Source: Stenotrophomonas indicatrix (GTDB lineage: Bacteria > Pseudomonadota > Gammaproteobacteria > Xanthomonadales > Xanthomonadaceae). Taken from it: a DNA stretch of 64,000 bases. Positions 37,979 through 47,672 of this stretch are shown here, one piece after another (the stretch's first letter is position 1; each line of letters begins with the position of its first letter). The notes beneath the pieces were generated by a model that was not told the origin of the DNA, made no database searches, and worked only from the letters and a program-made list of their open reading frames with translations. Location of the stretch: assembly GCA_041545745.1 (NCBI GenBank), contig CP168152.1:4214001-4278000 (forward strand), written 5' to 3'. The position numbers and the translations under genes were made by a program.

Positions 37979-38905
37979 GTGCCAACCACGCTGTTGCAAT
38001 CCGATCTCCCCGGCCTGCCCTTGCGCCACCGCGGCAAGGTGCGTGATGTGTTCGATATCCCGCGCGAGCGGCTGCCGGCCGGTACCCCGCCGGGGGACTA
38101 CCTTTTGATGGTCGCCACCGATCGCCTGTCGGCGTTCGATGTGGTCCTGCCCGACCCGATCCCGGGCAAGGGCGAGATGCTCTGCCAGGTGTCCAACTTC
38201 TGGTTCGCCAAGACCGCGCACCTGATGCCCAACCACCTGACCGGCATCGATGTGGCCAGCGTGCTGCCCGAAGGCGTGGACGCGGCCCTGTACGCCAAGC
38301 GCGCGGTGGTCACCCGCAAGCTGAAGCCGGTACCGGTGGAAGCGATCGCTCGCGGCTACCTGATCGGCAGCGGCTGGAAGGATTACCAGCGCACCGGCAA
38401 GGTCAGCGGCATCGACCTGCCCGACGGCCTGCGCCAGGCCGAGCAGCTGCCCGAGCCGATCTTCACGCCCTCGACCAAGGCCGCCGTTGGCGACCATGAC
38501 GAGAACATCGACTTCGACGCGATGGTGAAGACGGTCGGTGCGGAGATGGCCGAGCGCGTGCGCGACGCCACCCTGCGCATCTACAAGTTCGCGGCCGATT
38601 ACGCGCGAGAGCGCGGCATCATCCTGGCCGACACCAAGTTCGAGTTCGGTACCGACGCCGACGGTCGCCTATACATCATGGACGAGATGCTGACGCCGGA
38701 TTCCTCGCGCTACTGGCCGGCCGACGAGTACGAGGTGGGCACCAGCCCGCCGAGCTATGACAAGCAGTTCGTCCGTGACTACCTGGAGACGCTGGACTGG
38801 GGCAAGACCGCCCCGGGCCCGAGCATCCCGGCCGAGATCATCGAGCGCACCCGCGCCAAGTACGCCGAGGCGCTACAGCGCCTGGCCGGGATCAGCGTCG
38901 ACTGA
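37979..38905 (+). CDS. purC: Phosphoribosylaminoimidazole-succinocarboxamide synthase
   Basis: 308 residues from a GTG at 37979 with AGGAG five bases upstream. SAICAR synthetase of de novo purine synthesis. Conserved blocks: [32 protein letters not shown] (about 41-60), [25 protein letters not shown] and [13 protein letters not shown]. The 308-residue size is the yeast-like long form found in xanthomonads, longer than E. coli PurC (237). Divergent from the J-domain gene. Confidence 0.97.
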   Translation: MPTTLLQSDLPGLPLRHRGKVRDVFDIPRERLPAGTPPGDYLLMVATDRLSAFDVVLPDPIPGKGEMLCQVSNFWFAKTAHLMPNHLTGIDVASVLPEGVDAALYAKRAVVTRKLKPVPVEAIARGYLIGSGWKDYQRTGKVSGIDLPDGLRQAEQLPEPIFTPSTKAAVGDHDENIDFDAMVKTVGAEMAERVRDATLRIYKFAADYARERGIILADTKFEFGTDADGRLYIMDEMLTPDSSRYWPADEYEVGTSPPSYDKQFVRDYLETLDWGKTAPGPSIPAEIIERTRAKYAEALQRLAGISVD

Positions 38906-38942
38906 TTCCCGTGCGCCCCCGGCCGGCTTGGCTGGGGGCGTT

Positions 38943-39096
38943 CTGAATGCGGTAGTGCCGGCCGCTGGCCGGCAACCTCGGCGGACCTGCAGCCAGGCAT
39001 GGCCTGGCTCTACTGGCGGTTGGCAGTGCCGGTCGCTGGCCGGCAACCCCGGCGAAACTGCAGCCAGGCATGGCCTGGCTCTACTGCCGGCCCCGC
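38943..39096. repeat. Tandem duplication of a two-REP unit
   Basis: A unit made of a GTAGTGCCGGCC-type REP and a CAGCCAGGCATGGCCTGGCT REP with CTAC tag appears twice (about 38943-39014 and 39022-39096). The second copy differs by a few bases (GGCAGTGCCGGTCGCTGGCC), suggesting an older duplication. Confidence 0.85.
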
Positions 39097-39114
39097 CCGG
39101 GGTATGCTGGCCAC

Positions 39115-39600
39115 ATGCAGACCACCACCCAGCTTGCGCGGCCGATCGACCGCTATTTCGCCAGCTACTCCGACGATCACCGCAATGTGGTCAACCAGCG
39201 CATCCACGTGGTGGCGGTGCCGGCGATCCTGTGGTCGGTGGTGGCCCTGCTGTGGTGCGTTCCGCCGCTGATCACCTGGTTCCAGTACGGCATCTGGTCG
39301 GCGTTCGCGATGTTCAGCGCCTGGTGCTTCTACAACAAACTGTCGCGTCCGCTGGGCATCGGCATGCTCATCCAGTTCTTCGTGTTCGGTTGCCTGTGCC
39401 GGCTGCTGGAAGCGGAAATTGGTCTGCATAACCTGCGCTCGCTGGCCATCGGCGTCTTCGTCGTCGCCTGGATCGCGCAGTTCATCGGCCACAAGTTCGA
39501 AGGCCGCAAGCCCAGCTTCCTGACCGACCTGACCTACCTGCTGATCGGCCCGGCCTGGGTGATGGCCAAGGCCTATCGCAAGCTCGACTGGCGCTACTGA
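39115..39600 (+). CDS. Mpo1-like (DUF962) membrane protein
   Basis: 161 residues from the ATG at 39115 (MQTTTQLARPIDRYF); upstream sequence to 39070 only translates a REP. Three to four transmembrane helices. The yeast Mpo1 relative is a Fe-dependent 2-hydroxy-palmitate dioxygenase; the conserved His residues are seen in SDDHRNVVNQRIHVVAVP (about 21-38) and WIAQFIGHKFEGRKPSF (about 118-134). Enzymatic activity in this organism is inferred from family. Confidence 0.85.
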   Translation: MQTTTQLARPIDRYFASYSDDHRNVVNQRIHVVAVPAILWSVVALLWCVPPLITWFQYGIWSAFAMFSAWCFYNKLSRPLGIGMLIQFFVFGCLCRLLEAEIGLHNLRSLAIGVFVVAWIAQFIGHKFEGRKPSFLTDLTYLLIGPAWVMAKAYRKLDWRY

Positions 39601-39931
39601 CCTGCGTCGTTGCATCGACGCCTCCGTTTCCTGAACGGGCGGATGCTGATACCCGCACTGCACGGTGCCGCTGCCAGCCTGCCGCGGTGACCTCCCTACC
39701 TGGTCCCGGGCGGCGGCTGCGGTCCCTGTGCGACAGGGGCTGCGCACACCTTGCACGGGCGCAGGGTGCACCCGCCAACCGGCTCCAGACGCTCATCCGC
39801 GCGGCATGCTGCGCCGCCAAAAAGATGAATCAGCGCACGTTACATGCAATTGATCGCTGTTCAATGGGTTTCGGCGACATTTGGCGGCCTGTTATGCTCC
39901 CTGACCTGCTCGTGAATCATGGATTCCCTGC
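39601..39931. other. Leader/intergenic region before the mrp operon
   Basis: 331 bases without a supported gene. GC-rich stem-forming sequence in the first half, AT-richer in the last 100 bases, with a possible extended -10 promoter (39870-39898). Confidence 0.6.
39870..39898 (+). promoter_or_regulatory. Candidate mrp operon promoter (extended -10)
   Basis: TGTTATGCT extended -10 (39890-39898) with a weak TTCGGC 17 bases upstream; 34 bases before the mrpA ATG. Confidence 0.4.
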
Positions 39932-42760
39932 ATGCTCCCCAGCCTGCCCCTGCTGCTGGCCCTGCCGTTCCTCATGGCAGTGGCTGTCGCAGCCTTCCCC
40001 CGTAGTTCGCGCTCGACTGCTGCCTGGCTGGCGGCGCTGGCGCCGTTGGGCGGGCTGGCGATCCTCGCCTGGCTGACCCCATCGGTGCTAGATGGCCAGG
40101 TAGTGCGGACGATGGTGCCGTGGCTGCCGCAGATCGGTCTGGACTTCGCCCTGCGCCTGGATGGCCTGGCCTGGATGTTCGCGGGGCTGGTGCTGGGCAT
40201 CGGCGCGCTGGTGGTGCTGTATGCGCGCTACTACCTCAGCAGCCAGGACAACGCGCACCGCTTCTATACCTACCTGTTGCTGTTCATGGGCGCCATGCTG
40301 GGCATGGTGCTGTCGGGCAACCTGTTGCTGCTGATGGTCTTCTGGGAAATGACCAGCATCAGCTCGTTCCTGCTGATCGGTTTCTGGTCGCATCGCCAGG
40401 ACGCGCGCGAGGGCGCGCGGATGGCGTTGGTGATCACCGGTGGCGGCGGCCTGGCGCTGCTGGCCGGCGTGCTGCTGATCGGCCGCATCGTCGGCAGCTT
40501 CGACCTGGATGTGGTACTGGCCGCCGGCGAGCAGATCCGCGCCAGCGCGCTGTATCCCTACGCACTGTTCCTGGTGCTGGCGGGCATCTTCACAAAGAGC
40601 GCGCAGTTCCCGTTCCACTTCTGGCTGCCGCACGCGATGGCCGCCCCCACCCCGGTGTCGGCCTACCTGCACTCGGCCACCATGGTGAAGGCCGGCGTGT
40701 TCCTGCTGGCGCGCCTGCATCCGGCGTTGGCCGGCAGCGATCTGTTCTTCTACACGGTCAGCGGCATCGGTGCGATCACCCTGCTGATTGGTGCCTGGAA
40801 CGCGATCTTCCAGCATGACCTGAAGGGCCTGCTGGCCTATTCGACGATCTCGCACCTGGGCCTGATCACCCTGCTGTTCGGCCTGTCCACGCCGATGGCG
40901 GTGGTCGCCGGCGTGTTCCATATCCTCAACCACGCGACCTTCAAGGCGTCGCTGTTCATGGCCGCCGGCATCATCGACCACGAGACCGGTACCCGTGACA
41001 TGCGCAAGCTCGGTGGCCTGCGCAGGCTGATGCCGTTCACCAGCGCGCTGGCGATCATCGCCTCGCTGGCGATGGCCGGCATTCCGCTGCTCAATGGCTT
41101 CCTGTCCAAGGAAATGCTGTTCGCCGAAGCGCTGTCGGCCGGTGGCACTGACACCATGCGTACGGCGGTGTCGATCGCCGCGCTGCTGGCCGGTGTATTC
41201 GGCGTGGCCTACAGCCTGCGCTTCGTGCACGACACCTTCTTTGGCAAGGGCCCGCATGGCCTGGACCGCGTGCCGCACGAGCCGCCGCGCTGGATGAAGG
41301 TGCCGGTGGAAATCCTCGTGGTGATCTGCGTGGCGGTGGGTATCGCCCCGGCACTGACGGTGGCGCCGGTACTGCACGCGGCTGCCGCGTCGATCCTCGG
41401 CAGCGCAATGCCCGAATACAACCTGTCGATCTGGCATGGCTTCAACCTGCCGCTGGCGATGAGCGCCGCTGGCGTGGTTGGTGGCGTGGCCCTCTACTTC
41501 GGCCTGCGCAAGCTGATCGACCTGCACGGGGTGACCAACACCACGCCGGGACGCAACGTCTTCCACCACCAGCTGGACCTGCTGTCAGCCGCTGCACAGC
41601 GGTTGACCGCTGGCATCGCCAACGGCAGCCTGCAGCGCATGCTGCTGGGCCTGGTGCTGGTGGCGATCGTGGTCGCCGCCGCGCCCTACATCGCCAACCC
41701 GGCCTCGCCGGAATGGACCAGGCCGCAGCCGATACCGCTGCTGGGCTGGGCACTGTGGCTGGTGATGATGTCCTGCGCGGTGGCGACCCTGCGCATGTAC
41801 AAGCAGCGCCTGCTGGCGGTGCTGCTGGTCGGCGGCGTCGGCCTGATGGTGGCACTGACCTTCGTGTTCCTGTCCGCACCGGACCTGGCGCTGACCCAGC
41901 TGCTGGTGGAGATGGTGACCCTGGTGCTGATGCTGCTGGGCATGAACTATCTGCCCGCACAGTCCGGCCCGGAGCGACCGCGCTGGCGCAAGCGCCGTGA
42001 TGCGTTGATCGCGATCGTGGCCGGTGCCGGCCTGGGCGCACTGGCCTACAGCGCGATGACCCTGCCGCCGAACACCATGGCCGGCGAACTGCTTGCCCGC
42101 GCCCTGCCCGAGGCGTACGGCCAGAACGTGGTGAACGTGATCCTGGTCGACTTCCGCGGCTTCGATACCTTCGGCGAGATCACCGTGTTCGGCATCGCCG
42201 CACTGGTCGTGCATGCGCTGCTGCGGCGTACGCGGATGGCGCCGGAGCAGATCATGCCCGGCCCGCCGATCAAGCTGCCGGTGCCGGCCGATCTGGCCCA
42301 GATCATGTTCCCGCTGACCCTGACGGTCTCCATCTTCCTGTTCCTGCGCGGACACAATGCGCCCGGCGGCGGCTTCATCGCCGGCCTGGTGCTGGCGGTG
42401 CCGCTGCTGATCCAGTACGTGATCCAGGGCACGGCTTCGGTGGAATCCCGCTTCGGCTTCGACTACATCCGCTGCATCGGCATCGGCCTGCTGATCGCCA
42501 TCCTCAGCGGCGCCGCCTCGATGCTGTTCGGTGTGCCGTTCCTGACCAGTGGTCACCTGGACCTGCACCTGCCGTTGATCGGTGATGTACCGCTGGCCAG
42601 CGCGATTGGTTTTGATATCGGCGTGTACCTGGTGGTGTTCGGTGGCGCGATGCTGATGCTGTCGATGATGGCCACCGTCAAACCCTCGCGGACGCGCACC
42701 GCGCGCAAGGGCGAGATCGACCTGCAACGCCGCTCGGCACGAACGGGGGAGATGCACTGA
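39932..42760 (+). CDS. mrpA: Mrp monovalent cation/H+ antiporter, fused subunits A and B
   Basis: 942 residues. Complex-I-like membrane protein: the ND5-type proton channel (about 1-500) shows RLDGLAWMFAGLVLGIGALV, LVFWEMTSISSFLLIGFW and HFWLPHAMAAPTPVSAYLHS. The MrpA C-terminal region (about 600-790) is followed by an MnhB-type segment (about 800-930, GPPIKLPVPADLAQIMFPLT and HNAPGGGFIAGLVLAVPLL). This AB fusion marks the group 2 (six-gene) Mrp operons of proteobacteria, such as Sinorhizobium pha. It exports Na+/K+ against protons for alkali and salt tolerance. mrpC begins within its stop codon. Confidence 0.94.
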   Translation: MLPSLPLLLALPFLMAVAVAAFPRSSRSTAAWLAALAPLGGLAILAWLTPSVLDGQVVRTMVPWLPQIGLDFALRLDGLAWMFAGLVLGIGALVVLYARYYLSSQDNAHRFYTYLLLFMGAMLGMVLSGNLLLLMVFWEMTSISSFLLIGFWSHRQDAREGARMALVITGGGGLALLAGVLLIGRIVGSFDLDVVLAAGEQIRASALYPYALFLVLAGIFTKSAQFPFHFWLPHAMAAPTPVSAYLHSATMVKAGVFLLARLHPALAGSDLFFYTVSGIGAITLLIGAWNAIFQHDLKGLLAYSTISHLGLITLLFGLSTPMAVVAGVFHILNHATFKASLFMAAGIIDHETGTRDMRKLGGLRRLMPFTSALAIIASLAMAGIPLLNGFLSKEMLFAEALSAGGTDTMRTAVSIAALLAGVFGVAYSLRFVHDTFFGKGPHGLDRVPHEPPRWMKVPVEILVVICVAVGIAPALTVAPVLHAAAASILGSAMPEYNLSIWHGFNLPLAMSAAGVVGGVALYFGLRKLIDLHGVTNTTPGRNVFHHQLDLLSAAAQRLTAGIANGSLQRMLLGLVLVAIVVAAAPYIANPASPEWTRPQPIPLLGWALWLVMMSCAVATLRMYKQRLLAVLLVGGVGLMVALTFVFLSAPDLALTQLLVEMVTLVLMLLGMNYLPAQSGPERPRWRKRRDALIAIVAGAGLGALAYSAMTLPPNTMAGELLARALPEAYGQNVVNVILVDFRGFDTFGEITVFGIAALVVHALLRRTRMAPEQIMPGPPIKLPVPADLAQIMFPLTLTVSIFLFLRGHNAPGGGFIAGLVLAVPLLIQYVIQGTASVESRFGFDYIRCIGIGLLIAILSGAASMLFGVPFLTSGHLDLHLPLIGDVPLASAIGFDIGVYLVVFGGAMLMLSMMATVKPSRTRTARKGEIDLQRRSARTGEMH

Positions 42761-43137
42761 TGGAACTGGCCCTGGCCTCTGCGATCGGCGTGCTGGCCGC
42801 CATCGGCATCTACCTGCTGCTGCGCGCGCGCAGCTTCGATGTGATCCTCGGCATGACCTTCCTGTCCTACGCCACCAACCTGCTGATCTTCGCCGGTGGC
42901 CGCGTGGTGCAGGGCAAGGCGCCGGTGCTGCAGGAAGGCGTGGAGAGCCACCTGGGCAACTACACCGATCCGCTGCCGCAGGCGCTGGTGCTGACCGCCA
43001 TCGTCATTGCCTTTGCGATGACCGCCGTCAGCATCGTGCTGGCCATGCGCAGCCGCAGCGACAACCACAGTGACCATGTGGACGCGCACGAGCCGGACGA
43101 CGATGCACCGCCGCGCCGGGGCGAGGACCGCGCATGA
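42760..43137 (+). CDS. mrpC: Mrp antiporter subunit C
   Basis: 125 residues, homologous to NuoK. Starts MELALASAIGVLAAIGIYLL with its ATG overlapping the mrpA stop by one base. Three helices, with GMTFLSYATNLLIFAGG and PLPQALVLTAIVIAFAMTAV (about 68-87), the classic MnhC motif. The acidic/His tail (SDNHSDHVDAHEPDDD) is long and disordered. Overlaps mrpD by four bases. Confidence 0.93.
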   Translation: MELALASAIGVLAAIGIYLLLRARSFDVILGMTFLSYATNLLIFAGGRVVQGKAPVLQEGVESHLGNYTDPLPQALVLTAIVIAFAMTAVSIVLAMRSRSDNHSDHVDAHEPDDDAPPRRGEDRA

Positions 43138-44669
43138 ATCATCTGGTGATCCTGCCGATCCTGGTTCCGCTGCTCGGCGCTGCGCTGTCGCTGTTCGTTG
43201 AACACCGCCGCTATGGGCCGAAGGTGCAGCGTGCCGTGGCGTGGACATCGCTGGGCGCGCTGGCGGTGGTGGTCGGCCTGTTGTTTGCCGACACTGCAGG
43301 TGGCGACATCCGCGTGTACCTGCTGGGCGACTGGCCGTCGCGGCTGGGTATCGCCCTGGTCGCCGACCAGCTGTCCGCCTGGATGCTGCTGACCACCCTG
43401 CTGCTGGCCATTCCCTGTCTGCTGCATGCGTGTTCGGGGTGGGACCGGCGCGCACCGCACTTCCATGCGCTGTTCCAGTTCCAGCTGGTGGGCCTCAACG
43501 GCGCCTTCCTGACCGGCGACATCTTCAACCTGTTCGTGTTCTTCGAGGTGATGCTGATCGCCTCCTACGGCCTGCTGCTCAGTGGTGGCCGCGGCCTGCG
43601 CATGCGCATCGGTCTGCACTATGTGGTGTTCAACGTCACCGCCTCGACCCTGTTCCTGATCGCGCTGGGCCTGCTGTACGCCTCGCTGGGGTCGTTGAAC
43701 ATGGCCGAGCTGTCGCAGCGCATTGCCGAAGTGCCGCCCGCGCAGCTGACCCTGGTGAAGGCGACGATGGGCCTGTTGCTGCTGGTGTTCTGTGCCAAGG
43801 CCGCGCTGATGCCGCTGTACCTGTGGCTGCCCGAATCGTATGCGCGTGCACCGGCGGCGGTAGCGGCGCTGTTCGCGATCATGACCAAGGTGGGCCTGTA
43901 TGCCGTGCTGCGCATCCAGATGCTGTGGTTCGGCGAGGATGCGGGTGCGATGGCCGGCTACGGCCGCGACTGGCTGCTGTGGGCCGGCGTAGCGACGCTG
44001 GTGCTGGGCGGCCTGGGTGCGTTGGCCGCCGCGCGCCTGCGCGTGCTGATTTCGTATCTGGTGATCGTCTCGGCGGCGACGCTGTTCATCGCGTTTTCTG
44101 TCGGCACCCCGAAGGTGCTGTCGGCCGGGCTGTATTACCTGCCGCACAGCAGCTTCGTCGCTGCCGCGTTGTTCCTGGTCGCCGACCTGATCCGACGCCG
44201 CCGTGGCGGCGCCAGCGACCGCAAGGAAGTGATCGCACCGATGCCCGGCAAGGAAACCCCGGCCGTGCTGTTCCTGATCGCAGCGGTGTCGGTAGCCGGT
44301 CTGCCGCCACTGTCCGGCTTCCTGGCCAAGGCCTCGCTGTTGGCCGGCATGCCCGCGCAGTACACCGGCGCGGTGTGGACGGCGGTGCTGGTCAGCAGCC
44401 TGCTGGTCATCATGGGCCTGACCCGCGGCGGCATCCGCCTGTTCTGGCGCGTGCCGCTGCCTGATCCCGATGCACCGCCACCGCGCAAGGCCGCACTGCG
44501 CCGTGTCGAGCTGTTTGCCGCCTGCATCCTGCTGGCGTACGGCATCGGCATGACGCTGTTCGCTGCCCCGCTGATGCAGCACACCGACGCCATCGCCACC
44601 CAGCTGCTGCAGCCGGGCGATTATGTGCAGCAGCTGCGCGCGACCACGCCGGAGATCCGCCAGCCATGA
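43134..44669 (+). CDS. mrpD: Mrp antiporter subunit D
   Basis: 511 residues, ND2/ND4/NuoN-like with about 14 helices. Contains LTGDIFNLFVFFEVMLIASY (about 123-142, the conserved Glu), KAALMPLYLWLPESYARAPA (Lys and proton-channel loop, about 222-241) and HSSFVAAALFLVADLI. The second proton-translocating channel of the complex. ATG overlaps mrpC by four bases (ATGA) and its end overlaps mrpE by four bases. Confidence 0.94.
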   Translation: MNHLVILPILVPLLGAALSLFVEHRRYGPKVQRAVAWTSLGALAVVVGLLFADTAGGDIRVYLLGDWPSRLGIALVADQLSAWMLLTTLLLAIPCLLHACSGWDRRAPHFHALFQFQLVGLNGAFLTGDIFNLFVFFEVMLIASYGLLLSGGRGLRMRIGLHYVVFNVTASTLFLIALGLLYASLGSLNMAELSQRIAEVPPAQLTLVKATMGLLLLVFCAKAALMPLYLWLPESYARAPAAVAALFAIMTKVGLYAVLRIQMLWFGEDAGAMAGYGRDWLLWAGVATLVLGGLGALAAARLRVLISYLVIVSAATLFIAFSVGTPKVLSAGLYYLPHSSFVAAALFLVADLIRRRRGGASDRKEVIAPMPGKETPAVLFLIAAVSVAGLPPLSGFLAKASLLAGMPAQYTGAVWTAVLVSSLLVIMGLTRGGIRLFWRVPLPDPDAPPPRKAALRRVELFAACILLAYGIGMTLFAAPLMQHTDAIATQLLQPGDYVQQLRATTPEIRQP

Positions 44670-45172
44670 CTGCCAAGCGTTCCCCGATCCGCCGCCTGCT
44701 GCCCTCGCCCGCGCTGAGCGTGATGGTGGTGGTGTTCTGGCTGCTGATGTCCGACAGCTTCACGCTCGGCCAGTTCCTGCTGGGCCTGCTGCTGGGCGTG
44801 GTGATTCCACTGTTCGCTGCGCGCCTGGACCGCGAGTTCGCGCGCATCGGCACCCTGCGGCCGCTGCCGAAGCTGCTGTTGGTGACCCTGTGGGACATCC
44901 TGATGTCCAACATCCGCGTGGCCATCCAGGTGCTGGGCCCGGAGAAGAACATCCACCCCGGTTTCATCTGGCTGCCGCTGGACATCGCCAACATCCACGG
45001 CATCGCTGCGCTGACCAGCATGATCACCCTGACCCCCGGCACGGTGTCGGCCGCACTCAGCGACGACCGGAAGTTCCTGCTGGTGCACGTGCTGCACCTG
45101 GAAGACCCGCAGGAGCTGATCGACACGATCAAGCGCCGTTATGAAGCCCCGTTGATGGAGATCTTCCCATGA
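44666..45172 (+). CDS. mrpE: Mrp antiporter subunit E
   Basis: 168 residues. N-terminal helices followed by a cytoplasmic domain. Signature segments SDSFTLGQFLLGLLLGVVIP, LWDILMSNIRVAIQVLGPE and ITLTPGTVSAALSDDRKFLL (about 117-136) are those of the MnhE family. No enzymatic role of its own is known; it is required for a stable complex. Overlaps mrpD and mrpF by four bases each. Confidence 0.93.
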   Translation: MTAKRSPIRRLLPSPALSVMVVVFWLLMSDSFTLGQFLLGLLLGVVIPLFAARLDREFARIGTLRPLPKLLLVTLWDILMSNIRVAIQVLGPEKNIHPGFIWLPLDIANIHGIAALTSMITLTPGTVSAALSDDRKFLLVHVLHLEDPQELIDTIKRRYEAPLMEIFP

Positions 45173-45453
45173 CTGGATTCCAGATCATCCAGACCACCCT
45201 GGTGGTATGCATGCACATGGTCGGCCTGGCCATGCTGGTGGCCACCTGGCGCCTGCTGCGCGGGCCGACCGTGCCCGACCGCATCCTGGCACTGGATACG
45301 CTGTCGGTGACGGCCATCGCCGAGCTGATGCTGTTCGGCATGTACCTCAATTCGGCGATCTACTTCGAAGCGGCACTGATCATCGCCATGCTGGGCTTCG
45401 GCAGCACGGTGGTGCTGAGCAAGTTCGTGCTGCGCCGGGACATCGTCGAATGA
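45169..45453 (+). CDS. mrpF: Mrp antiporter subunit F
   Basis: 94 residues, three helices. RLLRGPTVPDRILALDTLSV (about 25-44) is the MnhF/PhaF hallmark, including the conserved Asp. Ends LRRDIVE and overlaps mrpG by four bases. Confidence 0.93.
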   Translation: MTGFQIIQTTLVVCMHMVGLAMLVATWRLLRGPTVPDRILALDTLSVTAIAELMLFGMYLNSAIYFEAALIIAMLGFGSTVVLSKFVLRRDIVE

Positions 45454-45836
45454 TCACCTTCATCCAGATCGCGCTGTCGATCCTGCTGCTGTTCGGCTGC
45501 TTCTTCATCCTGGTCGGCGCACTGGGGCTGGTGAAGCTGTCCACCTTCTTCAAGCGCCTGCACGCACCGACCAAGGCCAGCACGCTGGGCGTGGGCTGCG
45601 TGCTGGTGTGTTCGGTGTGTTACCACATCTTCCTGGGCCAGGACCCGCAGCCGCGCGAGCTGCTGATCACCGTGTTCCTGTTCATCACCGCACCGATCAG
45701 CGCGCACCTGATGGCCAAGGCGGCGTTGTCGCTGCTGATGGAAACGCGCCCGAGCCTGCCAGGCAACGAGCGTGCGGAAGAAGAACAGCTGCCGCCGCCG
45801 GAACCGGAGCGGGAAGAGGAAACCACCACGCGTTGA
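45450..45836 (+). CDS. mrpG: Mrp antiporter subunit G
   Basis: 128 residues, three helices plus a charged Glu/Pro tail (about 105-128). The FKRLHAPTKASTLGVGCVLV stretch (about 34-53) and FLFITAPISAHLMAKAAL are typical MnhG sequence. Last gene of the operon, 36 bases before the end of the convergent CaCA gene. Confidence 0.93.
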   Translation: MITFIQIALSILLLFGCFFILVGALGLVKLSTFFKRLHAPTKASTLGVGCVLVCSVCYHIFLGQDPQPRELLITVFLFITAPISAHLMAKAALSLLMETRPSLPGNERAEEEQLPPPEPEREEETTTR

Positions 45837-45837
45837 C

Positions 45838-45863
45838 GGTGGGTGCCGACCGTTGGTCGGCAC
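45838..45863. repeat. GTGCCGACC REP
   Basis: GGTGGGTGCCGACCGTTGGT with mirrored CGGCAC, between mrpG and the convergent CaCA gene. Confidence 0.75.
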
Positions 45864-45872
45864 GACATTCGA

Positions 45873-46829
45873 TCAGGCGGCGGTCAATGCGATTTCCAAT
45901 CCCAACCAGGCCACGAACGCGCCCAGCAGCACCGCACCTTCAACGCGGCTGATGCGCAGATCACCGCGCAGCATCGGGTACAGCACCAACGCGAAGGCCA
46001 GCAGCGCCGGCAGCTCCAGGCGGACGAACGAGGCCGGCAGCGCCAGCGGCTGCAGCAACCCCATCGCACCGATCACCAGCATCAGGTTGACCACGCTGGA
46101 ACCGAGTACGTGGCCCAGCACCATGTCACCGTGACCACGACGCGCCGCCGCGACGGCGGCTGCCACCTCCGGCAACGCGGTGCCGATCGCCACCGGCAGC
46201 AGACCGACCAGCAGCGGTGTCCAGCCCAGCGCGGTGCCGAAATCAGCGGCAGCCCCCACCACCAGGCGCGCGCCCCAGTACAACGCCAATGCGGCAATCA
46301 GCACGCGCAGCACATTCAAGGGCAGGCTGGTACGGCTCAGTGCCGACTCGGCGATGATCGCCTGTACCTCGGCGCTCTCATGGCGCCCGCGTCGCAGCAG
46401 CAGGAACTGCACCACCACGAATCCGGCCACCAGCACGCCGGCCTCCCAGCGCACCAGGCGGCCATCGAGCCCGAACACGATCAGCAGCAGGCCCGCCGCC
46501 AGCAGCCCCCACCACAGCACGGCCTGCAGGCGCGCGCGCAGCAGCAACGGCGTGACCATCGCCGCCATTGCCAGGGTCAGGCCGAGGTTGACCACGCTGC
46601 TGCCGACAGCGTTGCCCAGGGCCAGCTCCGGCTGGCCGACCACCAGCGCGCGGGCGTTGACTGCCAGCTCTGGCAGCGAGGTGGTGATGCCCAGCAGCAG
46701 CAGGCCTGCGATGAACGCGCTGGCACCGAAGCGCTGGGCCAGGCCGGAAACGGCTTTGACGATGGAATCCCCGCCCAGGGCCAGCAACAGCAGGCCGAGC
46801 AGGAACCAGGCAATGGCAATGGCGATCAT
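45873..46829 (-). CDS. CaCA family calcium/sodium antiporter, YrbG type
   Basis: 318 residues, two homologous five-helix halves. The alpha repeats are present in both: GNAVGSSVVNLGLTL (about 72-86) and GHVLGSSVVNLMLVIG (about 238-253), each with the GxxSSxxN core that lines the ion path, plus LPELAVNARALV and [15 protein letters not shown], which carry the conserved Glu. Length matches YrbG (about 320). Exports Ca2+ in exchange for Na+ or H+; the real ion is not certain. Confidence 0.9.
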   Translation of the reverse strand: MIAIAIAWFLLGLLLLALGGDSIVKAVSGLAQRFGASAFIAGLLLLGITTSLPELAVNARALVVGQPELALGNAVGSSVVNLGLTLAMAAMVTPLLLRARLQAVLWWGLLAAGLLLIVFGLDGRLVRWEAGVLVAGFVVVQFLLLRRGRHESAEVQAIIAESALSRTSLPLNVLRVLIAALALYWGARLVVGAAADFGTALGWTPLLVGLLPVAIGTALPEVAAAVAAARRGHGDMVLGHVLGSSVVNLMLVIGAMGLLQPLALPASFVRLELPALLAFALVLYPMLRGDLRISRVEGAVLLGAFVAWLGLEIALTAA

Positions 46830-46903
46830 CGAGCACTCCCCAGCGGTCGTGGCGCGAATTCTACGCTCGGCCCACCCGCAGCGGGTGAGCCGAGGATGAT
46901 GGA

Positions 46904-47548
46904 TCAGCCGCAGCCTTCGGCGTAGTCCACCTGCGGGGTCCTGCCGACCCGCCAGGCGCCGACCCTGCCATCAGCGCCGAGGGCAAAATCGATGATCGCC
47001 GCGCCCTCCTGCGCTGGGCGCACGCGCAGGTGCCGGGCCTTGTCGTCGTACTTGTCCGGGCCGACATCGGCGCGCTCGGGATAGAGCACCTGCAGCTCAC
47101 CCAGGGTCATGCCGACCCGGCCGCCACCGGGGGCGACGATGGACGGGCTGCGTACGTCGTAGCGGACCAGCTTGCGTGCCTCGAACATCAGGCGCGGGTC
47201 TTCAGCCCCCTGCGGACGCAGGAAGTAGCAACCGTCGTTGCTGTCATCCGCCGGCAGCGGCTTGCCAGCCGCGTCGGTGCCCAGGCCCTGCAAGGGGGTG
47301 CCGAAGCCACTGCGGACCTCGGCGATGCCTGCGCCCAGCGTGGCGCCGCCGAATCCATCCAGGCGTGCCGGGCTGTCGCGGCGCGGGTCCACCGGTGAAG
47401 CGGTGGCCAGATCGGCGTCGGCGGGGACGGAGGCATCCTTCGCCGGTGCGGTTGCGGCCGGAGGCGCGTCCGGGGCGGCGGTTTCGGGACTACGGTTGCA
47501 GGCGGCCAGCGACAACAGCAGCAGGCCGGCAATCGGGAGGTGCTTCAT
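46904..47548 (-). CDS. Hypothetical lipoprotein
   Basis: 214 residues. Signal peptide with lipobox LSLAAC (Cys17), then a Pro/Ala-rich low-complexity linker (about 20-55) and a globular domain with GATLGAGIAEVRSGFGTP, a Cys in DGCYFLRP and VGMTLGELQVLYP. The domain resembles small secreted proteins of unknown function in xanthomonads; I do not recognise a fold with confidence. Stands alone between the CaCA gene and a divergent hypothetical. Confidence 0.75.
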   Translation of the reverse strand: MKHLPIAGLLLLSLAACNRSPETAAPDAPPAATAPAKDASVPADADLATASPVDPRRDSPARLDGFGGATLGAGIAEVRSGFGTPLQGLGTDAAGKPLPADDSNDGCYFLRPQGAEDPRLMFEARKLVRYDVRSPSIVAPGGGRVGMTLGELQVLYPERADVGPDKYDDKARHLRVRPAQEGAAIIDFALGADGRVGAWRVGRTPQVDYAEGCG

Positions 47549-47672
47549 CGGTGCGGATCCTTGGCACAGGGTGGGTGCACGCTACCCCAGCGCGCGTGCA
47601 GGCGCTGCATTGTCATCGCGGTTTCATCGCCCTCATTCAGGCTGGGCAAGCACCGACTTGGCTGTCCTCCCC

